From Streptomyces sp. CB02366 (lineage in GTDB: Bacteria > Actinomycetota > Actinomycetes > Streptomycetales > Streptomycetaceae), in assembly GCF_001905905.1 (NCBI RefSeq), contig NZ_LIVT01000003.1, positions 496,001 to 560,000 of the forward strand: a stretch of DNA of 64,000 nt. The letters run 5' to 3'. The notes under the pieces are model-generated. The model worked only from the letters and a program-made list of their open reading frames with translations. It ran no database searches and was not told the DNA's origin. The position numbers were made by a program, and so were the translations under genes. Below are positions 1-7,478 of the stretch, piece by piece. Each line of letters starts with the position of its first letter. Position 1 is the first letter of the stretch.

Positions 1-1075
1 GGACGGACATCACGGTCGACACCACCAGAACGGCCGCCATGATCATGGTCGTCGTCCTGACGCCGAGCGAGCGCCGCAGTTCGTACCGAAGGGGCCGCAG
101 GGGCCCGCGAGCGGGGCGCACCCGGATCGGGGGCGGCAGTTCGGACAGGGCGACGGCCGATTCCACCCGCGATGCGCCCACCGTCTCCGCGGGGGCGGCG
201 GGCCCGGTGTCGCCGATCTCGTCGGCGAGCCGGTGCACGGGGACGCCGTGCCGGTAGGCGGTGTCGCCGATCTCCGCGCAGTCGCTGCCGTAGACCGTCA
301 GCCGGCCGCCCGCCTCCTGGACCACCTCGACGGAGCGCTGCGCGGCTCGGGCCTCCCGGCTGACCACGGCCGCCAACCGGGCCGCGTGCGGGGTGCGGAC
401 GGCGACCCGGGCCCGCAGCCGGGTGCGGGCGAAGTCGGTGACGTCCTGGTCGGCGACGAGGCGGCCGGCGCCGATGGTGACGACCCGGTCGGCCGTGCGG
501 GCCGCCTCCTTGGGGTCGTCGGTGGTGCAGAGGACCGTACCGCCCTGGGCCGCGTGGGCGCGCAACAGTCCGTACAGCCAGCTGTTCTCCCGCGGGGAGA
601 GCCCTTCCGCCGGCTGGTCCAGGATCAGCGTGTGCGGGTCTCCGAGCAGGGCCGCGGCCAGGCCGAGCCTGCGGTCCATCCCCACCGAGAGGGCTCCCAG
701 GCGCTGGTCGCCGAGCCCGGCGAGACCGACGACTTCGAGCACCTCGTCGGCCCGGGAGGCGGGCACGCCCGCGGCCGCGCAGAGCATCCGCAGCTGCCCC
801 CGGGCGGTCCGGGAGGGGTGGCCCGGCACGTCGCCGAGCAGGACGCCCACCTCCCTCGCCGGGTGGGCGATGCGGTGCAACGGCCTCCCCCGGAAGTAGG
901 CGACCCCCCTCCCGGCGTCTAGTTCGAGCATCAGGCGCAGGGCGGTGGTCTTGCCCGAGCGCGGGGCCCCGAGCAGGGCCGTGACCCGGCCGGGGGGAGC
1001 CTCGAAGGTCAGGTCGTTGACGGCGGGCGGGGCGTCGCGGCGGGGGGAACTGGTGAGTCCGATGGCCTGGAGCAT
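1..1075 (-). CDS. ABC transporter ATP-binding protein with C-terminal membrane part (partial, runs off left edge)
   Basis: The gene starts at ATG 1075 and stays open to the window edge, so about 358 residues are seen and the C-terminus is missing. The first 220 residues form an ABC ATPase: Walker A GAPRSGKT near residue 36, signature LSVGM near 130, Walker B LILDQP near 150. A linker of about 100 residues follows, and the last visible residues (RTTTMIMAAVLVVSTVMS) look like a first membrane helix, so this is probably an ATPase fused to a permease. The glutamate that normally follows the Walker B aspartate is Gln here. A GAGAGAAG stretch precedes the start at usable distance. It lies 144 bp downstream of the NUDIX gene on the same strand. 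The substrate cannot be told. Confidence 0.8.
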   Translation of the reverse strand, partial: MLQAIGLTSSPRRDAPPAVNDLTFEAPPGRVTALLGAPRSGKTTALRLMLELDAGRGVAYFRGRPLHRIAHPAREVGVLLGDVPGHPSRTARGQLRMLCAAAGVPASRADEVLEVVGLAGLGDQRLGALSVGMDRRLGLAAALLGDPHTLILDQPAEGLSPRENSWLYGLLRAHAAQGGTVLCTTDDPKEAARTADRVVTIGAGRLVADQDVTDFARTRLRARVAVRTPHAARLAAVVSREARAAQRSVEVVQEAGGRLTVYGSDCAEIGDTAYRHGVPVHRLADEIGDTGPAAPAETVGASRVESAVALSELPPPIRVRPARGPLRPLRYELRRSLGVRTTTMIMAAVLVVSTVMSV

Positions 1076-1219
1076 CGCTTCTCTCGCGTCTCTCGCGGAA
1101 GGTGAGACCGCTCGGCGGCATGGGGGTACCGCAGCAACATAACGCGACATTTCAGACTTTTGGTGCAGGGGCGGGACGACAGGCGCACCGCGGGGCCGAG
1201 GCGGGGGAACGCCCCTGAT

Positions 1220-1978
1220 TCAGACCTCGGGTCGCAGCATCGGCGGGTTGAGGACCGTCGCCGCCCCGGCGCGGAACAACTGCGCGGGCCGTCCGCCCTG
1301 ACGGGTGGTCGTCCCGCCGGAGGGCACCAGGAACCCCGGCGTGCCGGTGACCTTGCGGTGGAAGTTGCGGGGGTCGAGGACCACGCCCCACACCGCCTCG
1401 TACACCCGGCGCAGCTCGCCGACCGTGAACTCGGGGGGGCAGAACGCCGTGGCCAGCGAGGAGTATTCGATCTTGGAGCGGGCCCGCTCCACTCCGTCGG
1501 CCAGGATCCGCGCGTGGTCGAAGGCCAGCGGAGCCGCCTGCTCGCCCTCCCTCCCGGCGCCGGGATGCAGCAGGTCCTCGACCGGCGCCCAGCGAGCGCT
1601 GTTGGCGTCACCGCCCGCCCGGGGTGCGGGCAGGTCCGGGGCGAGGGCGAGGTGGGCGACGCTGACCACGCGCATCCGGGGATCACGCGCCGGGTCCCCG
1701 TAGGTGGCCAGCTGCTCCAGATGCGCGCCGTTGCCGGTGGCCGGCCGCGCCGGATCGTGCGCGCACAGACCGGTCTCCTCGACGAGTTCGCGCGCCGCCG
1801 CGGACCCCAGGTCCTCGTCCATCCTGACGAAGCCGCCGGGCAGCGCCCAGCGGCCCTGGAACGGCGCCTCTCCGCGGCGGACGACCAGCGCGCAGAGCGC
1901 GTGACGGCGCACCGTGAGCACGACCAGGTCGACGGTGACAGCGAAGGGCGGGAAGGTCGACGGGTCGTAGGGCGGCAT
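1220..1978 (-). CDS. NUDIX domain protein with C-terminal winged helix (NrtR-like regulator)
   Basis: 252 residues. The N-terminal half is a NUDIX fold with an intact box around residues 48-71 (GGF start, then REL-x-EETG), the metal and pyrophosphate site of this family. The C-terminal 100 residues (from about EYSSLATAFCPPEFTVGEL) resemble the winged-helix domain of NrtR-type proteins, in which a NUDIX domain senses ADP-ribose or related nucleotides and the C-terminus binds DNA. A hydrolase with a helical tail is the alternative. ATG 1978 is chosen because a -10-like TATGAT lies at 1990-1985, putting transcription start at or next to the ATG with no leader for an SD. A dyad between -35 and -10 suggests autoregulation. 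Confidence 0.85.
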   Translation of the reverse strand: MPPYDPSTFPPFAVTVDLVVLTVRRHALCALVVRRGEAPFQGRWALPGGFVRMDEDLGSAAARELVEETGLCAHDPARPATGNGAHLEQLATYGDPARDPRMRVVSVAHLALAPDLPAPRAGGDANSARWAPVEDLLHPGAGREGEQAAPLAFDHARILADGVERARSKIEYSSLATAFCPPEFTVGELRRVYEAVWGVVLDPRNFHRKVTGTPGFLVPSGGTTTRQGGRPAQLFRAGAATVLNPPMLRPEV

Positions 1979-2299
1979 GCCGCGATCATAGTCGTCTTCC
2001 TGACGATAAACACTCCCTTCGGCATGCTCGTGATCAGTCCATGTCCCGCGACGGGGGATGCGCTGCCGCTCAGGGCTCCGCGGTGGGTGTGAAGCGGCCG
2101 GTCGGTGGACCGGGTCGGAGGGCAGGGGCTCCCGCCCTCCGCCGGCCCCTGCCTGCCCGCCGGCCTCCGCCGGGTCGGCCGGTCATGGCGAGCGGTCGCG
2201 TCCGCTCGACGAGCCCCGGCCGCGGATTCACCGATCTCCCGGCCCGGGGCGCAGCCCGGCCTCGTGCCCCGGTCTCGGCCCGCCCTCTTCACGTTCGCG
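1979..2299. other. Intergenic region between NUDIX and DUF4192 genes
   Basis: 321 bp between two genes on the minus strand. The right part (about 2041-2299) is very G+C rich with no gene or terminator that I can support. The left 35 bp carries the NUDIX promoter and dyad. Confidence 0.6.
1985..2013 (-). promoter_or_regulatory. Putative leaderless promoter with operator dyad for the NUDIX gene
   Basis: Read on the minus strand, GTGTTT (2013-2008) is a weak -35 and TATGAT (1990-1985) a good -10, 17 bp apart. Seven bases on is the ATG at 1978. The spacer holds the inverted repeat TCGTC-aggaa-GACGA (2006-1992), placed where a repressor would block polymerase. That NrtR-like proteins repress from such sites is family knowledge; self-binding here is inference. 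Confidence 0.5.
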
Positions 2300-3709
2300 T
2301 CACCGTCGCGTCCGGTCGGCGCGGCTGCCGTACCGGCGGGCCTCGCCAGGCCGGCGGGGCCCGGCGGTCCGAGGGCGGACCGGGTCGCGCGACGCCTTGC
2401 CCCGCTCGGCGGCCGGGTGCCGGGGAGTCCGTCCTTCCCGCCGCTCCTTCCGGGGCAGGGAGCGGACCTTGCGCACATGCAGGGGAACGCCGGTCCGGCC
2501 CTCGGCCCGGTCGGCGGCTCGGCAGGAGGCCCGGTCGGCGGAGTCCACCGAAGCCTCCACCGCTTCGGCGCCGGAGCCCGGCTCCTCGGCGGCCGCCTCT
2601 CGCAGGCAGCGGCGCAGGGCCTCCGGATCGAGCCCTTCGTTGCAGGCCCGATGCAGCAGTTGGGCGAAGGTGTAGTCGGGGTCGGCGCGCAGCGCCAGCG
2701 ACAGGGCGACCCGCGCCCCGGGCTCGTCGCCCGTGGACCAGGAGACCCAGCCCGCCAAGGTGAGCGGTGCGGCGGCGTGCTCACCGTACGGCCCGACGCA
2801 GCGCCGGGCCAGGGCCCGCCACAGCCGCAGGGCCGACTGCGCCTCCGGTCCCTCCATCCAGACGGCGGCCTTGTCCCGGGTGTCGCGGTCCTGGAGGCCC
2901 AGGATGACCGCGGCAGCCTCGTCGGACCCGATCAGCTGGTCGTCCCCGGCATCCGCGAGCGGCGGCGGAGCGGGCCGCGCCTTCCCGATGCGGTCCATGA
3001 GGGTGCGGGCCAGCCCGAGGGTCTCCGCCGCGACCTGCCGTCTGGCCTGCCCGTCGAGGAGGCGTGGCAGCAGCACCGGCCCCGCCCTGTCCAGGGCCTG
3101 CTCCTGAGCCGCTACGGCTGCCGGGACCTGCCACGGCCGCAGCCGGTCCTCCATGTCCCGCAGGGTGCCCCGGACGTGGATGCCCGCATAGGTGGCCGCG
3201 GCGGCCATCACCGTGGTGCCCGGCAGGGTCAGGGGGTTTCCTTCGTCGGGGCAGCACCGGGTGTCGGGGCAGCAGTAGGACCAGTACCGCCCGTCGGAGA
3301 TGCAGAGCGCTTCGAGGACGGGCACGTCGAGTGCTCCGCACGCCGTCCGCAGGCGCTGTGCGAACGGCCTGAGCCGCTCCATGGCCGACCGGCCGCCCGA
3401 GCCGTCCGGGGAGTCCTGGCAGAGGAAGAGCACGATGGCGTCGGGCTTGCCCTCACGGCGCTCGCTCTCCGACACCAGGCACTCCGCGAGCTGGTCCGCG
3501 GCCGGCCCCCATTCGCCGGGCGCCTGCGGGATGCCGAGACGCAGCCGTCCGCCGAAACGGCCCCGGCCGCCGTGCAGCGCGACCATCACCACGCTGTCGT
3601 TGGGGTAGAAGCCCATCAGGTACGGGAGGGCGTCGGCGAGGTCGGCGGGGCCGCGCAGGGTGATCTGCTGCGCCTCGGACCGTCCGGTGGATTCGTGGTG
3701 CTTGTTCAT
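2300..3709 (-). CDS. DUF4192 family protein
   Basis: 469 residues. The N-terminus (ITLRGPADLADALPYLMGFYPNDSVVMVAL) has the hallmark of DUF4192, a family of unknown function widespread in actinobacteria, with the typical 'G-F-x-P-x-x-S' segment near residue 33. No signal peptide or membrane helix is seen, so it should be cytosolic. The last 70 residues are Arg/Pro/Gly rich and probably disordered. ATG 3709 is chosen because the family homology begins 15 residues later; an upstream ATG at 3814 would read through the palindrome at 3740-3777. It is transcribed alone, away from the palindrome. Function unknown. Confidence 0.85.
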   Translation of the reverse strand: MNKHHESTGRSEAQQITLRGPADLADALPYLMGFYPNDSVVMVALHGGRGRFGGRLRLGIPQAPGEWGPAADQLAECLVSESERREGKPDAIVLFLCQDSPDGSGGRSAMERLRPFAQRLRTACGALDVPVLEALCISDGRYWSYCCPDTRCCPDEGNPLTLPGTTVMAAAATYAGIHVRGTLRDMEDRLRPWQVPAAVAAQEQALDRAGPVLLPRLLDGQARRQVAAETLGLARTLMDRIGKARPAPPPLADAGDDQLIGSDEAAAVILGLQDRDTRDKAAVWMEGPEAQSALRLWRALARRCVGPYGEHAAAPLTLAGWVSWSTGDEPGARVALSLALRADPDYTFAQLLHRACNEGLDPEALRRCLREAAAEEPGSGAEAVEASVDSADRASCRAADRAEGRTGVPLHVRKVRSLPRKERREGRTPRHPAAERGKASRDPVRPRTAGPRRPGEARRYGSRADRTRR

Positions 3710-4485
3710 GGCTCGACGGTCCCGCAGCCCGCCGAAACCCGCGACCCCTGTGGATAACGTTATCCACAGGGGTCGCGCGGCCATTCGCGGTTTGTCGTAG
3801 CCATCGGGTTGCACGGGGGGATGACCAACGCAGACCGTGCAGCGCTCAGGGCTTCGGCCGACTCCGTCCTCGCCCGCCCGGTGGGCGACACCACCGGCAA
3901 GGCCGTACGGCGCGAGGAGCAGTGGGCCTTTTCCATCCTCCTGGCGCGTCAGGCTGGTTGGGGCGCCCGTTCGACGTGAACGACGAAGGTCCGGACAGAC
4001 GGGTTCACGACCAAGGTCCGCCGTCTGCCAGGAACTTCGCGTGCTTGTCTCCCCACCGGTGATCGATCTGCCCAGCGCGCACCTGCGTCACCCTGCCCAA
4101 CGCCTGGACATGCACCGTCGCGAGACCGGCACTCGGTGACGCCGCGTCAGGCCCGGCCGTCCGGCCCTGCCGGCCCTTGCTCGTCTGCGCCGCGGTGACG
4201 CCCGCGCTCAGCTCTCCGTCGGGTGGCTGCGTCGGCATCGCACCGGCCCACCGCTCCGTCCGCCAGGCGATACAGGCCCTGGCCACACCGAAGGACTGGC
4301 GGCCCCCGCGGAAGCCCGTCGCACCACCAACCACCTCACCGACCTGGACAAGGCCGGCCTTGTCCTTCACCACGCATCAGCGCGAAGGTGGAAAAGACTC
4401 ACTGTCCCAGCCACAGACCGCAGACCGGACCAAGGCTCGGCAGACGTGAACACCACGGCTCCACCTCCCCTGCGACGTCTCAGCG
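3710..4485. other. 776-bp region without an intact gene; decayed sequence
   Basis: After the palindrome there is a 52-codon frame at 3821-3979 on the plus strand (start MTNADRAALRASADSV) that ends abruptly and that I do not recognise. Near 4310-4400 one plus-strand frame reads TTNHLTDLDKAGLVLHH, which looks like part of a winged helix, but no intact start or length supports a gene. Two near-identical 14-mers (ACGACGAAGGTCCG at 3980-3993 and ACGACCAAGGTCCG at 4007-4020) lie 27 bp apart. Most likely remains of a regulator gene and its promoter. Confidence 0.4.
3740..3777. repeat. 38-bp perfect palindrome with paired DnaA-box-like sequences
   Basis: Positions 3740-3758 are the exact reverse complement of 3759-3777, with no spacer. 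The inner part contains TTATCCACA (3760-3768) and its mirror TGTGGATAA (3749-3757), each identical to the strong E. coli DnaA box. It lies 31 bp upstream of the DUF4192 start, in the place for an operator. A hairpin with a 4-base loop is equally possible in RNA. Confidence 0.8.
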
Positions 4486-4833
4486 CTAACCGTGCACGAG
4501 TTCGTTCAGCCGGTGCTGTTTCTCACGGAGCTCGGCCTGCTTCGCGGCGAGGCACTCGGCGATCGAGTCGAGCTCGGCGCGGAGGCTCGGGCACATCTCC
4601 AGCGATACTCCGTGGTCGCCGACACGAGCGCAGTCGAGGTAGCGCTGAATGGTGGCGGTGCTGAGGCCGGCGGCGATCATCGTCTTGATCTGCGTGACCC
4701 TGATGACGTCTTCCACGGGATAGTCGCGGTAGCCGCCACTGGTTCGCTCGGGGACCAGCAGCCCCCGGTCCTCGTAGTGGCGGAGCGCTCTGGCGCTCAC
4801 GCCCGTCAGCCTCGCGAGTTCGCCGATCCGCAC
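4486..4833 (-). CDS. MerR family transcriptional regulator
   Basis: 115 residues. The N-terminus VRIGELARLTGVSARALRHY is a classic MerR helix-turn-helix, followed by the wing (GYRDYPVEDVIRV) and a C-terminal coiled coil (about residues 75-113, LRAELDSIAECLAAKQAEL). GTG 4833 is chosen because AGGAGG lies 8-9 bases upstream and the fold starts right there. No metal-binding cysteine cluster is visible apart from C69 and C82, so the effector is unknown. The gene is divergent from the hydrolase at 4895, and the shared 60 bp carry a MerR-type operator. Confidence 0.9.
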   Translation of the reverse strand: MRIGELARLTGVSARALRHYEDRGLLVPERTSGGYRDYPVEDVIRVTQIKTMIAAGLSTATIQRYLDCARVGDHGVSLEMCPSLRAELDSIAECLAAKQAELREKQHRLNELVHG

Positions 4834-4854
4834 CCTTCGTTCCTCCTGCTCGAT

Positions 4855-4886
4855 TTGACCTTCACGCTGGCGTGAGCCCTTACGGT
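4855..4886 (+). promoter_or_regulatory. MerR-type promoter with long spacer, driving the hydrolase gene
   Basis: TTGACC (4855-4860) and TACGGT (4881-4886) are separated by 20 bp, longer than the usual 17, as in promoters activated by MerR proteins through DNA untwisting. The spacer contains a perfect dyad TCACGC-TG-GCGTGA (4862-4875). The ATG at 4895 is 9 bases after the -10, so the transcript is probably leaderless or nearly so. Confidence 0.75.
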
Positions 4887-4894
4887 CCTGAGGT

Positions 4895-5479
4895 ATGACC
4901 GCCACAGCGACTCAGACTCGCCCTACAACGCATCCGCGTGCCGTGATCTTCCACGGGTACGGTGCGACCCCCGCCGATCACTGGTTCGCCTGGCTCGCCG
5001 AGCAACTCGAAACAGACGGCATCAGCACCACGCTCCCCGCCCTCCCCCACCCTCTCGATCCGGACCCCGGCCAGTGGGAGGACGATGTCCGAGCCGCCCT
5101 GGGAGACCCGGACGAGCACACGATCGTGATCGCCCACAGCCTCGGCTGCCTGCCGGTACTGCGCTACCTGCGCTCCCTCCCGGGCTCTTGGCGGCTGAGA
5201 ACTCTGGTGCTGGTGTCGGGTTTCATCGACCGGCTGCCTGTCCTACCCGAGTTGGACGGCTTCATCGGTGAGGGCTGCGACGTGACCGGACTTCGTGACC
5301 ACATCGGCCGGATCGTGATCGTCCGCTCCGACAACGACTCGATCGTTCCGCCCGCCCACACCGACCGCCTCGCCGAACAGTTCGGAATCTCCGCACAGGT
5401 TGTTCCCAGCGGGGGGCATTTCCTCGCCGACGAGGGCGTCACGGAACTGCCTGCCGTCCGCGACGCGATCTCGTCCTAG
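4895..5479 (+). CDS. RBBP9/YdeN family alpha/beta hydrolase
   Basis: 194 residues, typical length for the serine hydrolase RBBP9/YdeN family. Visible elements: HGYGATPADHW near residue 24 (oxyanion loop), nucleophile elbow AHSLGC near residue 76, acid in RSDNDSIVPP near 145, and catalytic His in SGGHFLADEG near 175. No signal peptide, so cytosolic. The substrate is unknown. The gene has no SD and follows a MerR-type promoter directly, so the divergent MerR regulator very likely controls it. Its TAG stop lies inside the CTAG that borders the mobile element downstream; excising the element would restore the same stop, so the protein is not truncated. Confidence 0.9.
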   Translation: MTATATQTRPTTHPRAVIFHGYGATPADHWFAWLAEQLETDGISTTLPALPHPLDPDPGQWEDDVRAALGDPDEHTIVIAHSLGCLPVLRYLRSLPGSWRLRTLVLVSGFIDRLPVLPELDGFIGEGCDVTGLRDHIGRIVIVRSDNDSIVPPAHTDRLAEQFGISAQVVPSGGHFLADEGVTELPAVRDAISS

Positions 5480-5573
5480 GGCCTGTCTGACAATTCCCGT
5501 CGGACCAGCGAGCGTCCGTCGAGCTGGCAGCCCGGATATGCGCCGACATCTGGCGGGTATTGCCGGGCAGGAC

Positions 5574-6203
5574 CTACGAGCGGCGGGCCAGCAGGTGCGC
5601 GTCGAGGAAACCCCGTTCAGAGGCTGGATCGTGGAGCAGCCGGGCGAAGGGATCGAGACCGGCATCGGCCAGCAGTTCGGCGAGGCTATCTGCCGGCCAG
5701 CTGTAGGCGGGCGCCACTTTGTGGTTGAAGCGAACCGGTTCTTGTCCGTCGGTCCCGAAGAAGGAGACCAGGAGCAGGCCATCCGGCGCCAGGACGCGTA
5801 CCTGTTCGGAGAGTAGCTCCGGCAGCTCCCCCGGAGGGGTGTGGATCATCGAGTAGTGGGCCAGCACGCCGCCGAGCGCGCCGTCCTCGATCGGCAGGGA
5901 TTCCATCCGCGCCTCTTGGAAGCACAGCGCCGGATGGGCCTGCCGGGCGTGGTCGACCATGCCGGGGGCAAGGTCGAGTCCGAAGGCGTCCAGGCCCAGT
6001 TCGTGCAGCATGGCTGTCAGATGTCCGGGCCCGCACCCGACGTCCGCTGCCCGCGGGTTGCCCGTCGCGCGCACCAGTTCGGCGAAGGTGCCGATCATGG
6101 CCCGGGAGAAAGGCTGTGTCTCCAGCCGGTTTGCGAACAGCGATGCGTACAGCTCGACGACACCGTCGTAGGCCGTCCTGGTCTCGTCCTGATGATTCAC
6201 CAC
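5574..6203 (-). CDS. Class I SAM-dependent methyltransferase (passenger gene)
   Basis: 209 residues from GTG 6203 (GTG 6200 is next). SAM-binding motif I ADVGCGPGHLT lies near residue 50, followed by the acidic strand end GLDLAP (about 73) and the Methyltransf_11/25-type segments GALGGVLAHYSMIH and LAPDGLLLVSFF. It has the size of a small-molecule methyltransferase; the substrate is unknown. No SD is visible. TATAGA at 6218-6213 sits about 9 bases before the GTG, so a near-leaderless transcript is likely, with the promoter inside the degenerate IS end. It is convergent with the hydrolase and lies between two IS ends. Confidence 0.85.
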   Translation of the reverse strand: MVNHQDETRTAYDGVVELYASLFANRLETQPFSRAMIGTFAELVRATGNPRAADVGCGPGHLTAMLHELGLDAFGLDLAPGMVDHARQAHPALCFQEARMESLPIEDGALGGVLAHYSMIHTPPGELPELLSEQVRVLAPDGLLLVSFFGTDGQEPVRFNHKVAPAYSWPADSLAELLADAGLDPFARLLHDPASERGFLDAHLLARRS

Positions 6204-6239
6204 GGGCAGGACTCTATAGCCGGTCTGATAATTGATCTT

Positions 6240-7128
6240 GTGGCAGGTCGAGGTGAGCTGACGGACGCGGCATGGGGGCGAATAGAGCCCCTGTTGCCGC
6301 AGGTGGACGGCCGCGGCCGTCCGTGGCGTGATCACCGGCAGGTGGTCAACGGGGTGCTGTGGCGGCTGCGGGCCGGGCCCCGTGGCGCGACCTACCCGAG
6401 CGGTATGGGCCGTGGCAGACCGTCTACGAGCGGTTCGCCCGGTGGGAGGCCGATGGCACATGGGCGAAGCTGCTGGAGCACGTCCAGGTCCGTGACGATG
6501 CGGCGGGCCGGGTGGAGTGGACCGTCGCCGTCGACTCCACGGTCAACCGGGCCCATCAGCATGCCGCAGGCGCCCGTAAAAGGGGGACGTGGACGGGGAC
6601 GAACTGGAAGATCCGGGCTGCTCGCAGGCGTGCCGGGCACTCGGTCGGTCTCGGGGCGGGTTGACCGCCAAGGTCCGTCTCGCCGTCGACGGCCGGGGGC
6701 TGCCGCTGTCGATTGTGCTCACACCCGGAAACGTCAACGACGCCACAGCGTTCGCCGATGTCCTCAATGGGGTATGCACTCCTCGGGCCGGCACGGGCCG
6801 TCCGCGCACGACACCGGACCGTGTGCTGGGTGATAAGGCGTATTCCAGCAGGGCCATCCGTCATCTGCTGAGGCGTCGGGGTATCGCTGCCACGATCCCC
6901 GAGCGCCGCGACCAGGTGGCCAACCGTCGGCGCCGGGGGCGCTGCGGTGGTCGGCCACCCGTCTTCGACACGGAGAGCTATCGCGACCGCAACGTGGTCG
7001 AACGATGCTTCGCTCGCCTCAAACAGTTCCGCGCGATCGCAACCAGGTTCGACAAGCTCGCGAACCGGTACCGCGCGGGAGTCGTCCTGGCCTCCCTGAT
7101 CCTCTGGCTCCGTGAAGCGGCCAGGTGA
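6240..7128 (+). CDS. IS5-family (IS427-type) transposase, spread over three frames
   Basis: The protein reads VAGRGELTDAAWGRIEPLLP in the first frame from GTG 6240, shifts by -1 near 6374-6381 (GCCGGGCCCC) into APWRDLPERYGPWQTVYERF, and shifts by -1 again at AAAAGGGGG (6578-6586) into the frame ending LILWLREAAR. The DDE residues are visible: D in AVDSTVNRAHQHAAG, D in VLGDKAYSS, E in DRNVVERCFARLK. A slippery A-G run at the second point is the normal place for programmed frameshifting in this IS group. The first shift looks like a 1-base deletion and may inactivate the enzyme. Total length about 295 residues fits the family. Confidence 0.8.
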
Positions 7129-7150
7129 TCATTTGTCAGACAGGCCCTAG

Positions 7151-7478
7151 CGGATTTCGCGACTCAACCCGCATTCCTCATCAGTGGCTTCGAGAGGGCT
7201 TCCATGCGTTTCCGGACGGCCGTGCCCATCCTGCCTCTGCGCACTCATGACCGGGGCCGCCGACCGGCACGCAGCCAACGACCCGCGTCAAGGTACAACA
7301 GCGGCTCGGGGGACCACTGCGTCGAGGCCACCCCCGCCCCTCCGCCATCCAGGTCCGCGACTCCAAGATCGAGGAGAGCCCGCGGCCCGCCCTCGCCCCG
7401 GCCACCTGGACGCACTTCCGCGCGTACGCCGCCCAGGCCTGGGTCCAGGGCGGCTCGCACGTTGCCGGCGCCGGGTCG
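7151..7478. other. Intergenic region holding a DUF397 remnant
   Basis: 328 bp between the IS element and the deacetylase gene. Apart from the DUF397 remnant listed separately I see nothing in it. The right part of the IS end and about 100 bp of unassigned G+C-rich sequence make up the rest. Confidence 0.6.
7282..7445 (+). pseudogene. Frameshifted DUF397 protein remnant
   Basis: One frame reads SRYNSGSGDHCVEATPAP, then after a -1 shift in the run of C near 7328-7336 the homology continues as AIQVRDSKIEESPRPALAPATWTHFRAYAAQA. Together these give the complete DUF397 pattern (YSSGSGG-CVEVA, then I-x-VRDSK, then F-x-P-x-x-W-x-x-F). DUF397 proteins are small Streptomyces partners of XRE-type regulators; no such regulator is left here, and the IS element lies immediately upstream. 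Confidence 0.65.

Larger units (their letters stand above)
5476..7150. mobile_element. IS5-family element with outer inverted repeats enclosing a methyltransferase gene and a transposase
   Basis: The ends are 18-bp perfect inverted repeats, CTAGGGCCTGTCTGACAA at 5476-5493 and its complement at 7133-7150. CTAG at both borders fits an IS5-type target (CTAR) duplication, though its self-complementarity means it could be part of the repeat. Inside are a minus-strand methyltransferase (5574-6203) and a plus-strand transposase (6240-7128). A third, degenerate end (GGTCTGATAATTGATC, near 6221-6236) lies just before the transposase and resembles the right end, so a normal IS of about 930 bp (6220-7150) seems to have recruited an outer end at 5476. 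Alternative: a solo IS end next to an independent IS. Confidence 0.75.

Noticed and set aside
2105..3757. Long plus-strand frame opposite the DUF4192 gene
   Set aside because: DUF4192 homology is on the minus strand; the opposite frame shows no conserved features.
3740..3777. Replication origin
   Set aside because: Only two DnaA-like boxes are present in one palindrome, with no box array or dnaA/dnaN genes nearby.
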